The notes under the pieces were generated by a model. The model searched no databases. It worked only from the letters and a program-made list of their open reading frames with translations, and was not told the DNA's origin. Source: Acidobacteriaceae bacterium KBS 83 (GTDB taxonomy: Bacteria; Acidobacteriota; Terriglobia; Terriglobales; Acidobacteriaceae). From it: a stretch of 64,000 nucleotides of DNA. How positions within the stretch are numbered: position 1 is the stretch's first letter; each line of letters begins with the position of its first letter. This document shows, one piece after another, positions 19,674 through 27,959 of this stretch. The position numbers were made by a program, and so were the translations under genes. Location of the stretch: NCBI GenBank assembly GCA_000381585.1, contig KB906733.1, forward strand, positions 573,378-637,377. The letters run 5' to 3'.

Positions 19674-20376
19674 GCCAGCGAGAAGCTTTATAGTCGCTGC
19701 ATTTATCTTCGCAAGCATTCTTCAAGCGCAAGACAAGAAGATTGAAAGTCACGGCTCGGGCAATGTCAATGTAAATGACAATCGTGGCTTAGTGATCCAA
19801 CTCAATGTTGCCACGCCAACCGTCTCGAACGAGTTAAAAAGAGGCGCGAAGACTAGGCCGTGGAAAAACCTTCTGCTTCCTGCAAATGATCCCATTCCAG
19901 CAAATGAATGCAATATCCCGCCGGAAGCCCTGACAGTCATCTTGGGACACGGACTATTCGCGTATTGCAGTAAGCCGGAATGTCACATCATTATGGCCCC
20001 CGACAACATGGGCGGGCCACCCACCGATATCTTGTCAGTCAAGAGGGATCCCACTCAAAGATCGATGAGCGTGCACGTAGAGCTTTTTGATGAAAAGGGG
20101 GACATCGAAGCGGCCGTCGAGAACGGAAAGCTGCTTCGTAATCGGCAAAATACCATTAAGTGGATTCGGCCGAATGCTCACGAACTCGATGTAGTAAATA
20201 ACCAATATCGCAAATCGCTTCATTTAAGATTTAGCAACCCAACGACGCTTCTGGTTGAAGGAATCTTCTACACAAGATCGCATGACTTCTTGATGCTGGG
20301 TGGTGCCGCGTCACCAATCGGAAGTGGTTGCCTTGGCGAGAGTAGTGGAACAGCTATCTTAATTACCCATCGCTGA
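19633..20376 (+). CDS. Secreted protein of unknown function, partner of the preceding gene
   Basis: A 247-residue protein with an N-terminal export signal (FIVAAFIFASILQAQ). The mature start carries the Asn-rich motif GSGNVNVNDNRGLVIQLN, echoing the tail of the upstream membrane protein. The body has a Cys-containing segment (CNIPPEALTVILGHGLFAYC) and several predicted beta-strands, with no recognised fold. ATG 19633 overlaps the upstream gene; ATG 19645 or 19648 would also keep the signal. AT-rich composition and the flanking REP-like elements suggest acquisition from elsewhere. Confidence 0.6.
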   Translation: MSIEMMGPLSSPTKPARSFIVAAFIFASILQAQDKKIESHGSGNVNVNDNRGLVIQLNVATPTVSNELKRGAKTRPWKNLLLPANDPIPANECNIPPEALTVILGHGLFAYCSKPECHIIMAPDNMGGPPTDILSVKRDPTQRSMSVHVELFDEKGDIEAAVENGKLLRNRQNTIKWIRPNAHELDVVNNQYRKSLHLRFSNPTTLLVEGIFYTRSHDFLMLGGAASPIGSGCLGESSGTAILITHR

Positions 20377-20402
20377 TTAGACCGCGGGACTAGCTGTCAG
20401 TA

Positions 20403-20433
20403 AAAGAGCGCCGCCGCCGCGGCGCCCTTTTTA
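20403..20433. terminator. Intrinsic terminator shared with the aldolase remnant
   Basis: A GC-only stem (GCGCCGC and GCGGCGC around CGCC) is followed by CCTTTTTATT on the + strand, 32 bases after the secreted-protein stop. It resembles the terminator beside the intact aldolase gene at 23301-23331 and precedes an aldolase 3' remnant in the same order. It is therefore probably an inherited aldolase terminator now serving the opposite strand. Confidence 0.55.
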
Positions 20434-20441
20434 TTCGTAAC

Positions 20442-20546
20442 TTAGACCAGTCTCCAGGCGTGGATTGGCTCGTCCAGGGTGGCGCCCTGGTCCACCTTTT
20501 TATACCCGCTGTGTGCCTTCTCCAGTGCCTTGTTACGTTGTGACTA
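20442..20546 (-). pseudogene. Remnant of an aldolase (lacD-like) gene, 3' end only
   Basis: Read on the - strand, this stretch gives NKALEKAHSGYKKVDQGATL, then DEPIHAWRLV and a stop. It matches the C-terminus of the intact aldolase 3 kb away (NKALEKAHSWHQKVDQHATL, then HEPVHA). A base is missing just upstream of NKAL, and the remaining ~300 codons are absent. Divergence of about a quarter of residues and a different C-terminal end indicate an old paralogue rather than a recent copy. It abuts the GNAT remnant without a gap. Confidence 0.7.
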
Positions 20547-20547
20547 A

Positions 20548-20688
20548 GATGAGCATCAGGCGCGGAGTGTCTGAGAACGCTCAAAGTGCAATGTGCCTGT
20601 CTCCCGCCCGGCTCCAGCTCCGATGAAAACCACAGCGCAGGAGAACGGTGATGGATGCCGGATTCGCCTCTGTTCTGTGCGCGATGAT
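20548..20688 (-). pseudogene. Remnant of a GNAT acetyltransferase gene, 3' end (direct repeat copy A)
   Basis: This 141-base segment is a diverged copy of 21782-21921, which is the 3' end of the intact GNAT gene. On the - strand it reads HRTEANPASITVLLRCGFH, against HTTEANPASIAVLLRCGFH in the intact gene. A one-base shift then occurs, after which the other frame continues GRETGTLHFERSQ. The similarity stops abruptly at 20689, where a REP-like palindrome begins. Everything 5' of that in the GNAT gene is missing. Confidence 0.7.
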
Positions 20689-20691
20689 CGG

Positions 20692-20705
20692 CCTAGCTTG
20701 CTAGG
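20692..20705. repeat. REP-like palindrome, copy 3, at the breakpoint
   Basis: CCTAGC, TT, GCTAGG is a perfect six-base stem followed by ATGGG, sharing CTAGGATGGG with copies 1 and 2. It starts three bases after the GNAT remnant ends, so it marks the junction between the remnant and the unique DNA leading to the YaaW-like gene. Confidence 0.5.
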
Positions 20706-20757
20706 ATGGGTCTCGCCTGCCGGGCAGCAGCTGCGTATCCTGCCATCAGAGATAGCG

Positions 20758-21744
20758 ATGGACAACTGGAAGCTCATTCCGAAGGGAAGGCCGCCGGAGA
20801 TCGAGAAGGCTGGCGACGCCACGCTGGACCTGCCCTTACCGGCTAAGGACCGGCTTACGGACAGGCTCGCGAGCGGGCTTGCGGAGAGGCTGCTGCTGAA
20901 AGGAACCGGGCCGCTGCCGCTGGTCGAAGACGATCCGCTGGTGGAATTGTTGGGCAAGGCGACGAACGAGGAGCTGGAGCCGCTGGTCGAGATTCTGCTC
21001 ACCAAAGGTGGCGTGATGTGCCAGCTTGCGCGAACCGCGTCGTACCGCAATAACAACCCAAATCACCAGGCGTATGTTCGGGACATTGCGGCGGAGATCC
21101 AGAAGTTCGGCGCCAACACGCTGAAGACGCTGCTGCTGCGCAGCGGCAAGGGCGTGCCCTATGACCAGATTGTGCGAGACGTGGCCGGGCGCGTGGGCGT
21201 GAAGAGCGGGGAGAAGAGCACGCGCGAGATCGAGCGCGATATTGTGACGATGCTGCTGATGGAGGCGTACGAAACGATGTCTCCGGAGCAGCGACGGGAT
21301 CTGCTGCTGTCGCTGAAGATACGGGACCGCAAGCTGCTGCTGGCGCCCGGCGGCGTGGAGGCGGCGAGGCTTGCGATACAGCACTCCGGATTCGCGGTGT
21401 ACAAGGGCAGCGTGATCGTGGCAAACGCGGCGGCGCAGCAGTTGCTTGGCCACGGGCTAAGCCTGGCGACGAATGCCGCGCTGGCAAAGGGGATTGCGGT
21501 GTTTGCTGGGCCGGTGGGGCTGGTGTTTGCCGCGCTGCTGGGCGGCAATGCGCTGGCTGCGCCGGCGCGGCGGGTGACGGTGCCGATTGTGCTGCAGGTG
21601 GCGGCCATCCGCGCGGTGCATGAGTATCACCACGAGACGGCGTGGGAGCAGTTTGTCAAACTCATGCGGCGGCACAAGTGGAAGATCGGGATTGTTGTCG
21701 CGCTAGCGGTCTGGTTGCTGTTCCACTTTCGCGTGTTTCGTTGA
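20758..21744 (+). CDS. YaaW/UPF0174-family protein
   Basis: A 328-residue protein resembling Escherichia coli YaaW over its last ~220 residues. The shared features include AAEIQKFGANTLKTLLLRSG, PYDQIVRDVAGRVGVK and EIERDIVTMLLMEAY. They are followed by a LGHGLSLATNAALAKG hydrophobic region and RVTVPIVLQVAAIR. The C-terminus adds a further membrane helix (IGIVVALAVWLLFHF). The biochemical role of the family is unknown to me. ATG 20758 is preferred; the frame runs back to 20593 through the GNAT remnant, which is not expected to be coding. It is flanked by the two copies of the GNAT 3' repeat. Confidence 0.8.
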   Translation: MDNWKLIPKGRPPEIEKAGDATLDLPLPAKDRLTDRLASGLAERLLLKGTGPLPLVEDDPLVELLGKATNEELEPLVEILLTKGGVMCQLARTASYRNNNPNHQAYVRDIAAEIQKFGANTLKTLLLRSGKGVPYDQIVRDVAGRVGVKSGEKSTREIERDIVTMLLMEAYETMSPEQRRDLLLSLKIRDRKLLLAPGGVEAARLAIQHSGFAVYKGSVIVANAAAQQLLGHGLSLATNAALAKGIAVFAGPVGLVFAALLGGNALAAPARRVTVPIVLQVAAIRAVHEYHHETAWEQFVKLMRRHKWKIGIVVALAVWLLFHFRVFR

Positions 21745-21781
21745 AGGCGCTGTACCTGCTGGGTTCCTGTGCTTGTTGTGA

Positions 21782-21921
21782 GATGAATGTCAGGCGCAGG
21801 GTATCTGAGAACGCTCAAAGCGTAATTTACCGGTCTCCGGTCCGGTTCCCGCTCGGTGAAAACCACAGCGCAGGAGAACTGCGATGGATGCCGGATTCGC
21901 CTCTGTTGTGTGCGCGATGAT
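21782..21921. repeat. Direct repeat copy B (inside the intact GNAT gene)
   Basis: A 140-base segment matching 20548-20688 at most positions, including identical GAAAACCACAGCGCAGGAGA and GATGGATGCCGGATTCGCCT stretches. It covers the last ~44 codons of the GNAT gene and its stop. The two copies bracket the YaaW-like gene, 1.2 kb apart. Confidence 0.8.
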
Positions 21922-22338
21922 GCGCTTCACTTCGGGGAGCTCAAAAGCATGCTCGACGAGCATCTGGACAATTTCGCTCGCGTATCCGCGGCGCTGCCAC
22001 TGCGGCAGGACGGAGTAGCCAATCTCCACGGTGCCTTCCGAGTCGGGCGGACCGAAGTAGCCTCCTGCACCTACCAAGGCTCGGGGGCCTTCTGCATCGG
22101 CAACCCGCAAGGCATACCATCCGTACCAGCCTTCCACTTCTTCTCCACCTTCCTCCAGACGCGCGCGGAAGAACTCCATCGCGTCGCGGTCGTACTCCCC
22201 GGTGGGCCATTCCGACGAAACCTCTGCGTTCAACAAGCTAGCGAGCTGTTCGGGCGATTCCAACTCCGTGCGTATGTGGGCAAGCGTGGAAGCGATAAGC
22301 GTCAGGCGATGTGTCTGCAGGGTCTTTTGGATGTTCAT
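21790..22338 (-). CDS. GNAT-family N-acetyltransferase (RimJ/RimL type)
   Basis: A 182-residue acetyl-CoA-dependent acyltransferase. The N-terminal strand begins LQTHRLTLIAST. EIGYSVLPQWQRRGYASEIV carries the acetyl-CoA pyrophosphate loop (Q-R-R-G-Y-A). HTTEANPASIAVLLRCGF is the usual motif B with the Asn that orients the substrate. The acceptor is unknown. Its ATG follows the upstream TGA by one base (TGACATG), so it is translationally coupled to the cNMP-binding protein. Its 3' end is duplicated at 20548-20688. Confidence 0.86.
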   Translation of the reverse strand: MNIQKTLQTHRLTLIASTLAHIRTELESPEQLASLLNAEVSSEWPTGEYDRDAMEFFRARLEEGGEEVEGWYGWYALRVADAEGPRALVGAGGYFGPPDSEGTVEIGYSVLPQWQRRGYASEIVQMLVEHAFELPEVKRIIAHTTEANPASIAVLLRCGFHRAGTGPETGKLRFERSQIPCA

Positions 22339-22339
22339 G

Positions 22340-23221
22340 TCAACGCGGAGACGATTCGGGCAGCGGTGCGGCGCCAAGCGCGGCATTAGCAGGGCGCGGA
22401 CCACGCAGCACGTCGTCGAGATCCTCGATTTTGTCGGTCAGCATATGCAATTTGGCTGAGAGGCCCTGTATCTCGGACTCGGCGCGGCGGTTGACGGCAT
22501 AGTCGAGCTCGCTGCGCAGACGATCCTTCATGTCCTGGCGGTTCTGGCTCATCATGATCACGGGCGCCTGGATGGCGGCGAGCATGGAGAGGAACAGGTT
22601 GAGCAGAATGAATGGATATGGGTCCCAAGCCCGCCGAAGCAGCAGGATGTTCGCGCCGATGTAGAGAATGAGCGTGGCGCCGAAGGTGAGGATGAACGTC
22701 CAGGAGCCACCGAACCGGGCCACCGCGTCGGCGATGCGCTGAGCGAAGGTGGATTCTTCCTCGATGATTTCGTTTGCATTGCGACTGGCGCGGCGGCGCA
22801 GCAGCTCCTGCGCGGCGTGAAACTGGCGGCCCAGCGCCGCCATCATGTCCATTCCGGCCATCGGCTTGCGGCACAACAGCGTTTCGATGGCAGTGCGGTT
22901 GATCTCGAGACAGGTGGACTCTTCGATGGCATGGGCGCTGGTGCGGTGGGGCACCTGCTCGATCATGCTTGCGAAACCGAAGAACTCGCCATGGCCCGGC
23001 TCGTCGACCAGGACCTCCTGATGGTCCTCATCGACGGTGGTGACGCGCACTAAACCGCCGAGCATGACGTATGCGCGGTCAGGTGCGTCGCCGATTTTGT
23101 AGATGCGCTGGCGGGCGCCAAACTTCCTGAGCTGGACGAGGGAGGCGAGCAGGCCCAGCTCGTCGTCATCCAGCAGGGCAAACAGCGGCACATTTCTCAG
23201 TTCGTCTTTTCCGCAGGCCAT
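22340..23221 (-). CDS. Cyclic-nucleotide-binding domain plus DUF1003 membrane protein
   Basis: A 293-residue two-domain protein. Residues ~10-125 form a cNMP-binding/Crp-like beta-barrel (KIGDAPDRAYVMLGGLVRVT, then GEFFGFASMIEQVPHRTSAHA). It has no DNA-binding helix-turn-helix. Residues ~165-260 are a DUF1003 domain with two membrane helices (WTFILTFGATLILYIGANILL and YPFILLNLFLSMLAAIQAPV) and the conserved MMSQNRQ. The likely role is a membrane protein gated or sensed by a cyclic nucleotide or similar ligand. ATG 23221 follows GAGGTGGAAACC. Confidence 0.88.
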   Translation of the reverse strand: MACGKDELRNVPLFALLDDDELGLLASLVQLRKFGARQRIYKIGDAPDRAYVMLGGLVRVTTVDEDHQEVLVDEPGHGEFFGFASMIEQVPHRTSAHAIEESTCLEINRTAIETLLCRKPMAGMDMMAALGRQFHAAQELLRRRASRNANEIIEEESTFAQRIADAVARFGGSWTFILTFGATLILYIGANILLLRRAWDPYPFILLNLFLSMLAAIQAPVIMMSQNRQDMKDRLRSELDYAVNRRAESEIQGLSAKLHMLTDKIEDLDDVLRGPRPANAALGAAPLPESSPR

Positions 23222-23300
23222 GGTTTCCACCTCAATCGCAATCGCTGCGAGAGACAGTACCAAGACGAAGGTGTCTTGATCTATAACCAGAACGGTTAAA

Positions 23301-23331
23301 GCAAAAGAGCGCCGCTGAGGCGGCGCTCTTT
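23301..23331 (-). terminator. Intrinsic terminator of the aldolase gene
   Basis: A perfect 11-base stem (AAGAGCGCCGC and GCGGCGCTCTT, loop TGAG) is followed on the - strand by TTTTGCTTT, 21 bases after the aldolase stop. It separates the aldolase from the cNMP/DUF1003-GNAT pair. Confidence 0.85.
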
Positions 23332-23351
23332 GTGTGTGCGGATGAGTGGTT

Positions 23352-24374
23352 TTATGCGTGGACGGGCTCGTGCAATGTGGCGTGCTGGTCTACCTTCTGG
23401 TGCCAGCTGTGCGCCTTTTCGAGGGCCTTGTTCACGTTGTTGATGTTTTCTACGCCCTGGGTGTTGAGCCACTCTTCGAAGGCTTTGGCGCCCTTGGTCG
23501 CGTAAACCTTGATGCCGTCTTTCCAGGTGGCGCGGCCGCAAAGGACTCCGTTGAAGGTGGTGCCGGACTCGACGGCTAGCTCGAGGGTCTCGATGAAGAC
23601 GGCGTTGGAGACGCCGGCCGAGAGATAGATGAAGGGCTTGTGGGTGGAGGAAGCAGCGTCGCGGAAGTATTGGAGGGCCTGGGCGCGGCTGTAGGCTGTC
23701 TCGCCTTTGTAGGCCTCGGTGCCGGCGACGAACTCCATCTGGACGGGGACTTCTACCTTGAGCACATCGACGCCATATTTCTCCTTGCCGAACTCGGACA
23801 TGGAGCCGGAGACGATGTCGGGCTTGGCCTTGGCGTAGGCGATGGACTTCTCGTCGCCGCCCTTGTGGTCGTAGCCGACGAACTCGAGGAAGAAGGGGAT
23901 GTCGTGGGCGCGGCACTCGTCACCGATGCGCTCGATGAAGGCGTGCTTGCGGTCATTGATATCGGACTTCTCCATCGGAGTGTAGTAGAGAAGGACCTTG
24001 ATGCAGTCGGCGCCAGCTTCCTTGAGGCGGCGGACGGACCAGTGGTCGAGCAGGTCGGGGAGGCGGCCAGCGGTGGTGGCGTCGTAGCCGGTCTTCTCAT
24101 AGGCGAGCAGAAGGCCCTTGCCGTTGCGGTGCTTGGAGGCGGGAAGTCCAAACTCAGGGTCGAGGAGGATGGCGGAGGCGTGCTTGGTGAGCACGGAGGT
24201 GACGAGGGTCTTGAACTCTTCGAGTGCGGTGGGCGGGACGGTGGCGGCGCCGGCTTCCTTGGCGAGCGACTTCTGGAGGGAGCCGCGCTGATCCATGGCG
24301 GCGGCGGCGATGACGCCGCGGTGATCGGAGACAGACTTGAGTCCGGCGAGCTTGCCGGGTGTGAGCTTGATCAT
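23352..24374 (-). CDS. Tagatose-1,6-bisphosphate-aldolase-like class I aldolase (LacD family)
   Basis: A 340-residue TIM-barrel aldolase splitting or forming a ketohexose-1,6-bisphosphate. It resembles LacD: AAAAMDQRGSLQKSL at the N-terminus, AILLDPEFGLPA, LKEAGADCIKVLLYY (Schiff-base Lys region), then FFLEFVGYDHKG and LKVEVPVQMEFV. A GVSNAVFIETLELAVESG phosphate-binding stretch follows. In acidobacteria such an enzyme may serve central glycolysis (fructose-1,6-bisphosphate) rather than tagatose metabolism; that is inference. ATG 24374 sits behind GGAGAAGCATC. A paralogue remnant lies at 20442-20546. Confidence 0.9.
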   Translation of the reverse strand: MIKLTPGKLAGLKSVSDHRGVIAAAAMDQRGSLQKSLAKEAGAATVPPTALEEFKTLVTSVLTKHASAILLDPEFGLPASKHRNGKGLLLAYEKTGYDATTAGRLPDLLDHWSVRRLKEAGADCIKVLLYYTPMEKSDINDRKHAFIERIGDECRAHDIPFFLEFVGYDHKGGDEKSIAYAKAKPDIVSGSMSEFGKEKYGVDVLKVEVPVQMEFVAGTEAYKGETAYSRAQALQYFRDAASSTHKPFIYLSAGVSNAVFIETLELAVESGTTFNGVLCGRATWKDGIKVYATKGAKAFEEWLNTQGVENINNVNKALEKAHSWHQKVDQHATLHEPVHA

Positions 24375-24556
24375 GATGCTTCTCCTGGAGCAGATGTCTT
24401 GAGCGGGAAAGGACTCGAGATCATTCTACAGACTTGCCGTCTGGGGCGGCGGGCTTGCCGTTAGAGAGAATGGTGAATTGGCCATCTCGAATGCAGGACG
24501 CAGGAGCGTGCGCCGAGTGGTGAGATTCTAGGTGGCGAGAGCCGGAAGGGGTGGCG

Positions 24557-26629
24557 ATGGATCGACGCGCGTTTCTTCAACTGCTAACTGCGGGTGCGGC
24601 GTCGGCTACGTTTCCTGCGAGCATTGCACGGGCGCTGGAGATTCCGGCAAACCATGCGACGGGGACGATCCGGGATGTGGAGCACATCGTGTTCCTGATG
24701 CAGGAGAACCGTTCGTTCGATCACTACTTCGGGACGCTGCGCGGCGTACGGGGCTTTGGAGATCCGAGGGCGGTGCGGCTGCCGTCGGGCGAGCCGGTGT
24801 GGAGGCAGCCTCATAAGGACGGTGGGTATGTGCTGCCGTTTCATCCGCCGGCGCCGGAGTCGAATGAGGCGGGGCTGGGGCTGACGTTTCTGGAAGATTT
24901 GGCGCACGACTGGACATCGACGCACGCGGCATGGAACGAGGGCCGCTACGACCAATGGGTGCCGAGCAAGGGCGCGACGACGATGGCGCACCTGACGCGC
25001 AGCGATATTCCGTATCACTACGCGCTGGCCGATGCGTTTACGGTATGCGATGCCTATCACTGCTCGCTGCTGGGGCCGACGGACCCCAACCGCTACCACA
25101 TGTGGACGGGATGGGTGGGTAACGACGGGGCGACTGGCGGGCCGGCGGTGGGGAATGAAGAGAGCGGGTATAGCTGGACCACGTATCCGGAGCGGTTACA
25201 GAAGGCGGGCGTGAGCTGGAAGGTGTACCAGGACCTGGGTACCGGGCTGTCGCACGAGACGGAGTGGGGTGCGGCGAAGGATCCGTACATTGGCAACTAT
25301 GGCGACAACTCGCTGCTGTACTTCACGCAGTATCAGCGGGCGGAGCACTCGCCGTTGGAGAAGCGGGCGAAGACGGGAACGCGGATCGACAAAGGCGGCA
25401 CGCTATTTGAGCATTTTGCCGCGGATGTGAAGAAGAACCGCCTGCCGCAGGTGTCGTGGGTGGTGGCACCGGAGGCGTACTCGGAGCATCCGAACTGGCC
25501 GGCGAATTATGGGGCCTGGTATGTGTCCCAGATTCTGGACGCGCTGACCGCGAACCCGAAGGTGTGGAGCAGCACGGTGTTCATCGTGATGTTCGACGAG
25601 AACGATGGGTTCTTCGATCACATGGTGCCGCCGATGCCACCGACGACGCGAGCGCAGGGGTTGTCGACGGTCGAGACGACGCATGAGATTTTTCCGGGGA
25701 ATAAGGATTACCCGAGCGGACCGTATGGGCTTGGCGTGCGCGTGCCGATGATCGTGGTGTCTCCCTGGACCAAGGGCGGATGGGTGAACTCGCAGGTGTT
25801 CGATCACACATCGCTGATCCGGTTTGTGGAACAGCGCTTTGGCGTGGTGGAGCCGAATATCACGCCGTGGCGGCGCGCCGTGGCGGGCGATCTTACGTCG
25901 GTGTTCGACTTCAAGACACCGAAGGAGGCAGTGATGCAACTGCCGAGCACACTAACGTATCGCCCGCCAGATAATCAGCGGCATCCGGACTACAAACCTG
26001 CGCCGCCTGCAGAGCAGCGAATGCCAGTGCAGGAGACGGGCACGCGGCCGGCGCGTGCGCTGCCGTATTCGCTCTCAGTGAGCGCGAGGATGGATCGGCA
26101 ACAGCGCGCCGTGGCGTTGCGCCTGCAGAATGCGGGAATGGCGGGGGTTGTGTTTCATGTGCGCTCGGGCGATGGGAAGAGCGGGCCGTGGAACTATACG
26201 GTGGGCGCGCATGACGAACTGAGCGGCAGCTTTGCTGCGACGGCGGATGGCGGGTATGACCTTTCGGTGTACGGGCCGAATGGGTTCTTTCGGCAAATCA
26301 AGGGAAGTCTTGCGGATGGGGCGCCGAGTGTTGAGGTAGAGGATGTCGTCACGGTCACTCGGTCGGGCGCGGTGGCTTCACCCGGCATCATGCTGACACT
26401 GACAAATCCGGGAACCGATTCGATCACGATCCGCGACGGTTACAAACAAGCCTCGGAGCCGGTTGTTGTGGCCGGCGGAGGGAAGGCTGAAAGACATTTC
26501 CCGCTGGAGACGAGCTTTGGGTGGTATGACCTGGTGGTGGAGTGCGGTGCGGTGTTTCGACGGCACTTCGCCGGTCATGTGGAGACGGGCGAGGACAGTG
26601 TGAGTGATCCGATGATGGGGAAGGTATAG
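24557..26629 (+). CDS. plcC: Phosphocholine-specific phospholipase C (Tat-exported)
   Basis: A 690-residue secreted phosphoesterase. The N-terminus MDRRAFLQLLTAGAASATF is a twin-arginine-type signal. The catalytic domain (residues ~37-450) opens with the family motif EHIVFLMQENRSFDHYFGTL. It contains HCSLLGPTDPNRYHMWTGW and FIVMFDENDGFFDHMVPP, which provide metal and catalytic residues. Two C-terminal repeats of the DUF756 type follow (about residues 500-590 and 600-685). The expected activity is release of phosphocholine from phosphatidylcholine or sphingomyelin. ATG 24557 follows GGAAGGGGTGGCG. Confidence 0.92.
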   Translation: MDRRAFLQLLTAGAASATFPASIARALEIPANHATGTIRDVEHIVFLMQENRSFDHYFGTLRGVRGFGDPRAVRLPSGEPVWRQPHKDGGYVLPFHPPAPESNEAGLGLTFLEDLAHDWTSTHAAWNEGRYDQWVPSKGATTMAHLTRSDIPYHYALADAFTVCDAYHCSLLGPTDPNRYHMWTGWVGNDGATGGPAVGNEESGYSWTTYPERLQKAGVSWKVYQDLGTGLSHETEWGAAKDPYIGNYGDNSLLYFTQYQRAEHSPLEKRAKTGTRIDKGGTLFEHFAADVKKNRLPQVSWVVAPEAYSEHPNWPANYGAWYVSQILDALTANPKVWSSTVFIVMFDENDGFFDHMVPPMPPTTRAQGLSTVETTHEIFPGNKDYPSGPYGLGVRVPMIVVSPWTKGGWVNSQVFDHTSLIRFVEQRFGVVEPNITPWRRAVAGDLTSVFDFKTPKEAVMQLPSTLTYRPPDNQRHPDYKPAPPAEQRMPVQETGTRPARALPYSLSVSARMDRQQRAVALRLQNAGMAGVVFHVRSGDGKSGPWNYTVGAHDELSGSFAATADGGYDLSVYGPNGFFRQIKGSLADGAPSVEVEDVVTVTRSGAVASPGIMLTLTNPGTDSITIRDGYKQASEPVVVAGGGKAERHFPLETSFGWYDLVVECGAVFRRHFAGHVETGEDSVSDPMMGKV

Positions 26630-26727
26630 AACATTTCTCGCAAATATCCCGACGATAGCTGACGATTGCCATGAGGTAGAAGGCGCTGCCGTTCGTCCTT
26701 GACCTTCCGCGTTATGTTGGATCATCG

Positions 26728-27924
26728 CTACAGCGAGCAGCCGTTTGCGGACTGGATGGCTTCACCGAGAATCGGGGGAAGCGCTTCTATGCCGGGAACC
26801 GCTGGCGTGAATTGCGATGGAGTTTTCGAAGTGATGCCGAAGATGAAGGTCTGGCCAGGTGTGTAGCGCTGGCGGACGTCGAAGTTTTCGTAGGCGATGC
26901 CGCCGGGGACGATGTCGTGCGAGGCCCAGTAGACGCGGCGGCCGTTGACGCGGACGCGGAGGTCGGGCTCTATGTCGTGGGCGGTGATGCGCCAGTACTG
27001 AGTGAGTTTGGGCAGCGGATAGTGCCAGTGGCCGTTGGGTGTGCCGGGGAAGGATGACGGATTGTCTTCGTTGCTGGTGGCGAAGACGATGGCGTCGCCG
27101 TCGGCGGTGCGGAGCATATCGCGCAACGGATAGTTGGGCGGATCGGCGAAGGCATCGCCGGTATAGGAGCCCATGAGCTCGCGGCTGTCGACGACGCAGC
27201 GATGGAGCCAGAGGCGGCGTAGGCGTTCGAAATTTCCCATGGTGGCCGTGATGGCGAGCTCTTCGATGGGTGGACCGTCGTTGTCCGCGAAGACGGAAAG
27301 CCTGAGCTCGTCGGGATGGTCGCTGTCGATGGAGGCGATGAGGTGGACGTGTGCGTTGTTGGCGGAGAAGCGCTCGACGTCGATCTGGACGCTGAGGCGT
27401 TCGATGGTGGGACTATTGCGTTCGCCGGGGAAGGTTTGCCTTGTGCCGACGGGCAGATTGCTTTTGTCGTAAGAACTGACATCGACCGAGAGGCGCTTGC
27501 CGCGCTCGCCTGGATCGAGACGGCTGGGCTCGAGCTCGCTGAAGGCCATGCGGCTGGCGCGGCTGCCAGGGCCAATGGTGACGGGCTCGACGGCAATGTA
27601 GTTGATGAGCTCGGGCTTGCCGGTGGTGGGCGAGATGACGCCGACGCGAATGAGTCCGCGGGGACCGCGCAGTCCACCGGGCGAGGGAAGGCCGAAGAGG
27701 ATGCCGTCCCTGCGGCCCCAGATGAGTGGATCGCCGGGGGCGTGCGGCTGGATCCATTGCGAGGAGATGGTGTCCGGATTTTGCGGCGGTGCCGGCGCAG
27801 GTGACTGGGCGGCCACGGAGGATGTAGCGGCGAGGGTGGCGGCTGCGAGAGTGGCGGCGAGAAGAGGAAGAGCGCGGCTGAACAATGGAAGTATGGGCAT
27901 GGCTCGTTTCATCGGGCGAGCCAT
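26728..27924 (-). CDS. Secreted protein of unknown function
   Basis: A 398-residue exported protein. A long signal region (LPLLAATLAAATLAATSSVAA) is followed by a Pro-rich linker. The body is beta-rich, with GDPLIWGRRDGILFGLPSPG, ELINYIAVEPVTIGPGSRA, HWHYPLPKLTQYWRITAHDI and RVNGRRVYWASHDIVPGGIA. No catalytic motif is recognisable. It might be a carbohydrate-related surface protein, but nothing proves it. The start is ATG 27924 or the in-frame ATG at 27912. A perfect palindrome lies 17 bases upstream. Confidence 0.72.
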   Translation of the reverse strand: MARPMKRAMPILPLFSRALPLLAATLAAATLAATSSVAAQSPAPAPPQNPDTISSQWIQPHAPGDPLIWGRRDGILFGLPSPGGLRGPRGLIRVGVISPTTGKPELINYIAVEPVTIGPGSRASRMAFSELEPSRLDPGERGKRLSVDVSSYDKSNLPVGTRQTFPGERNSPTIERLSVQIDVERFSANNAHVHLIASIDSDHPDELRLSVFADNDGPPIEELAITATMGNFERLRRLWLHRCVVDSRELMGSYTGDAFADPPNYPLRDMLRTADGDAIVFATSNEDNPSSFPGTPNGHWHYPLPKLTQYWRITAHDIEPDLRVRVNGRRVYWASHDIVPGGIAYENFDVRQRYTPGQTFIFGITSKTPSQFTPAVPGIEALPPILGEAIQSANGCSL

Positions 27925-27940
27925 TTTCTCACAGATTTAA

Positions 27941-27959
27941 TCGTTTAAATTTTAAACGA
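27941..27959. promoter_or_regulatory. Perfect 19-base palindrome in promoter position
   Basis: TCGTTTAAA, T, TTTAAACGA is a perfect nine-base inverted repeat with a one-base centre. It lies 17-35 bases upstream of the secreted-protein ATG on the - strand. Position and symmetry suit a dimeric repressor operator; which regulator binds is unknown. Two TGCAACG direct repeats follow at about 27973 and 27986. Confidence 0.4.
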
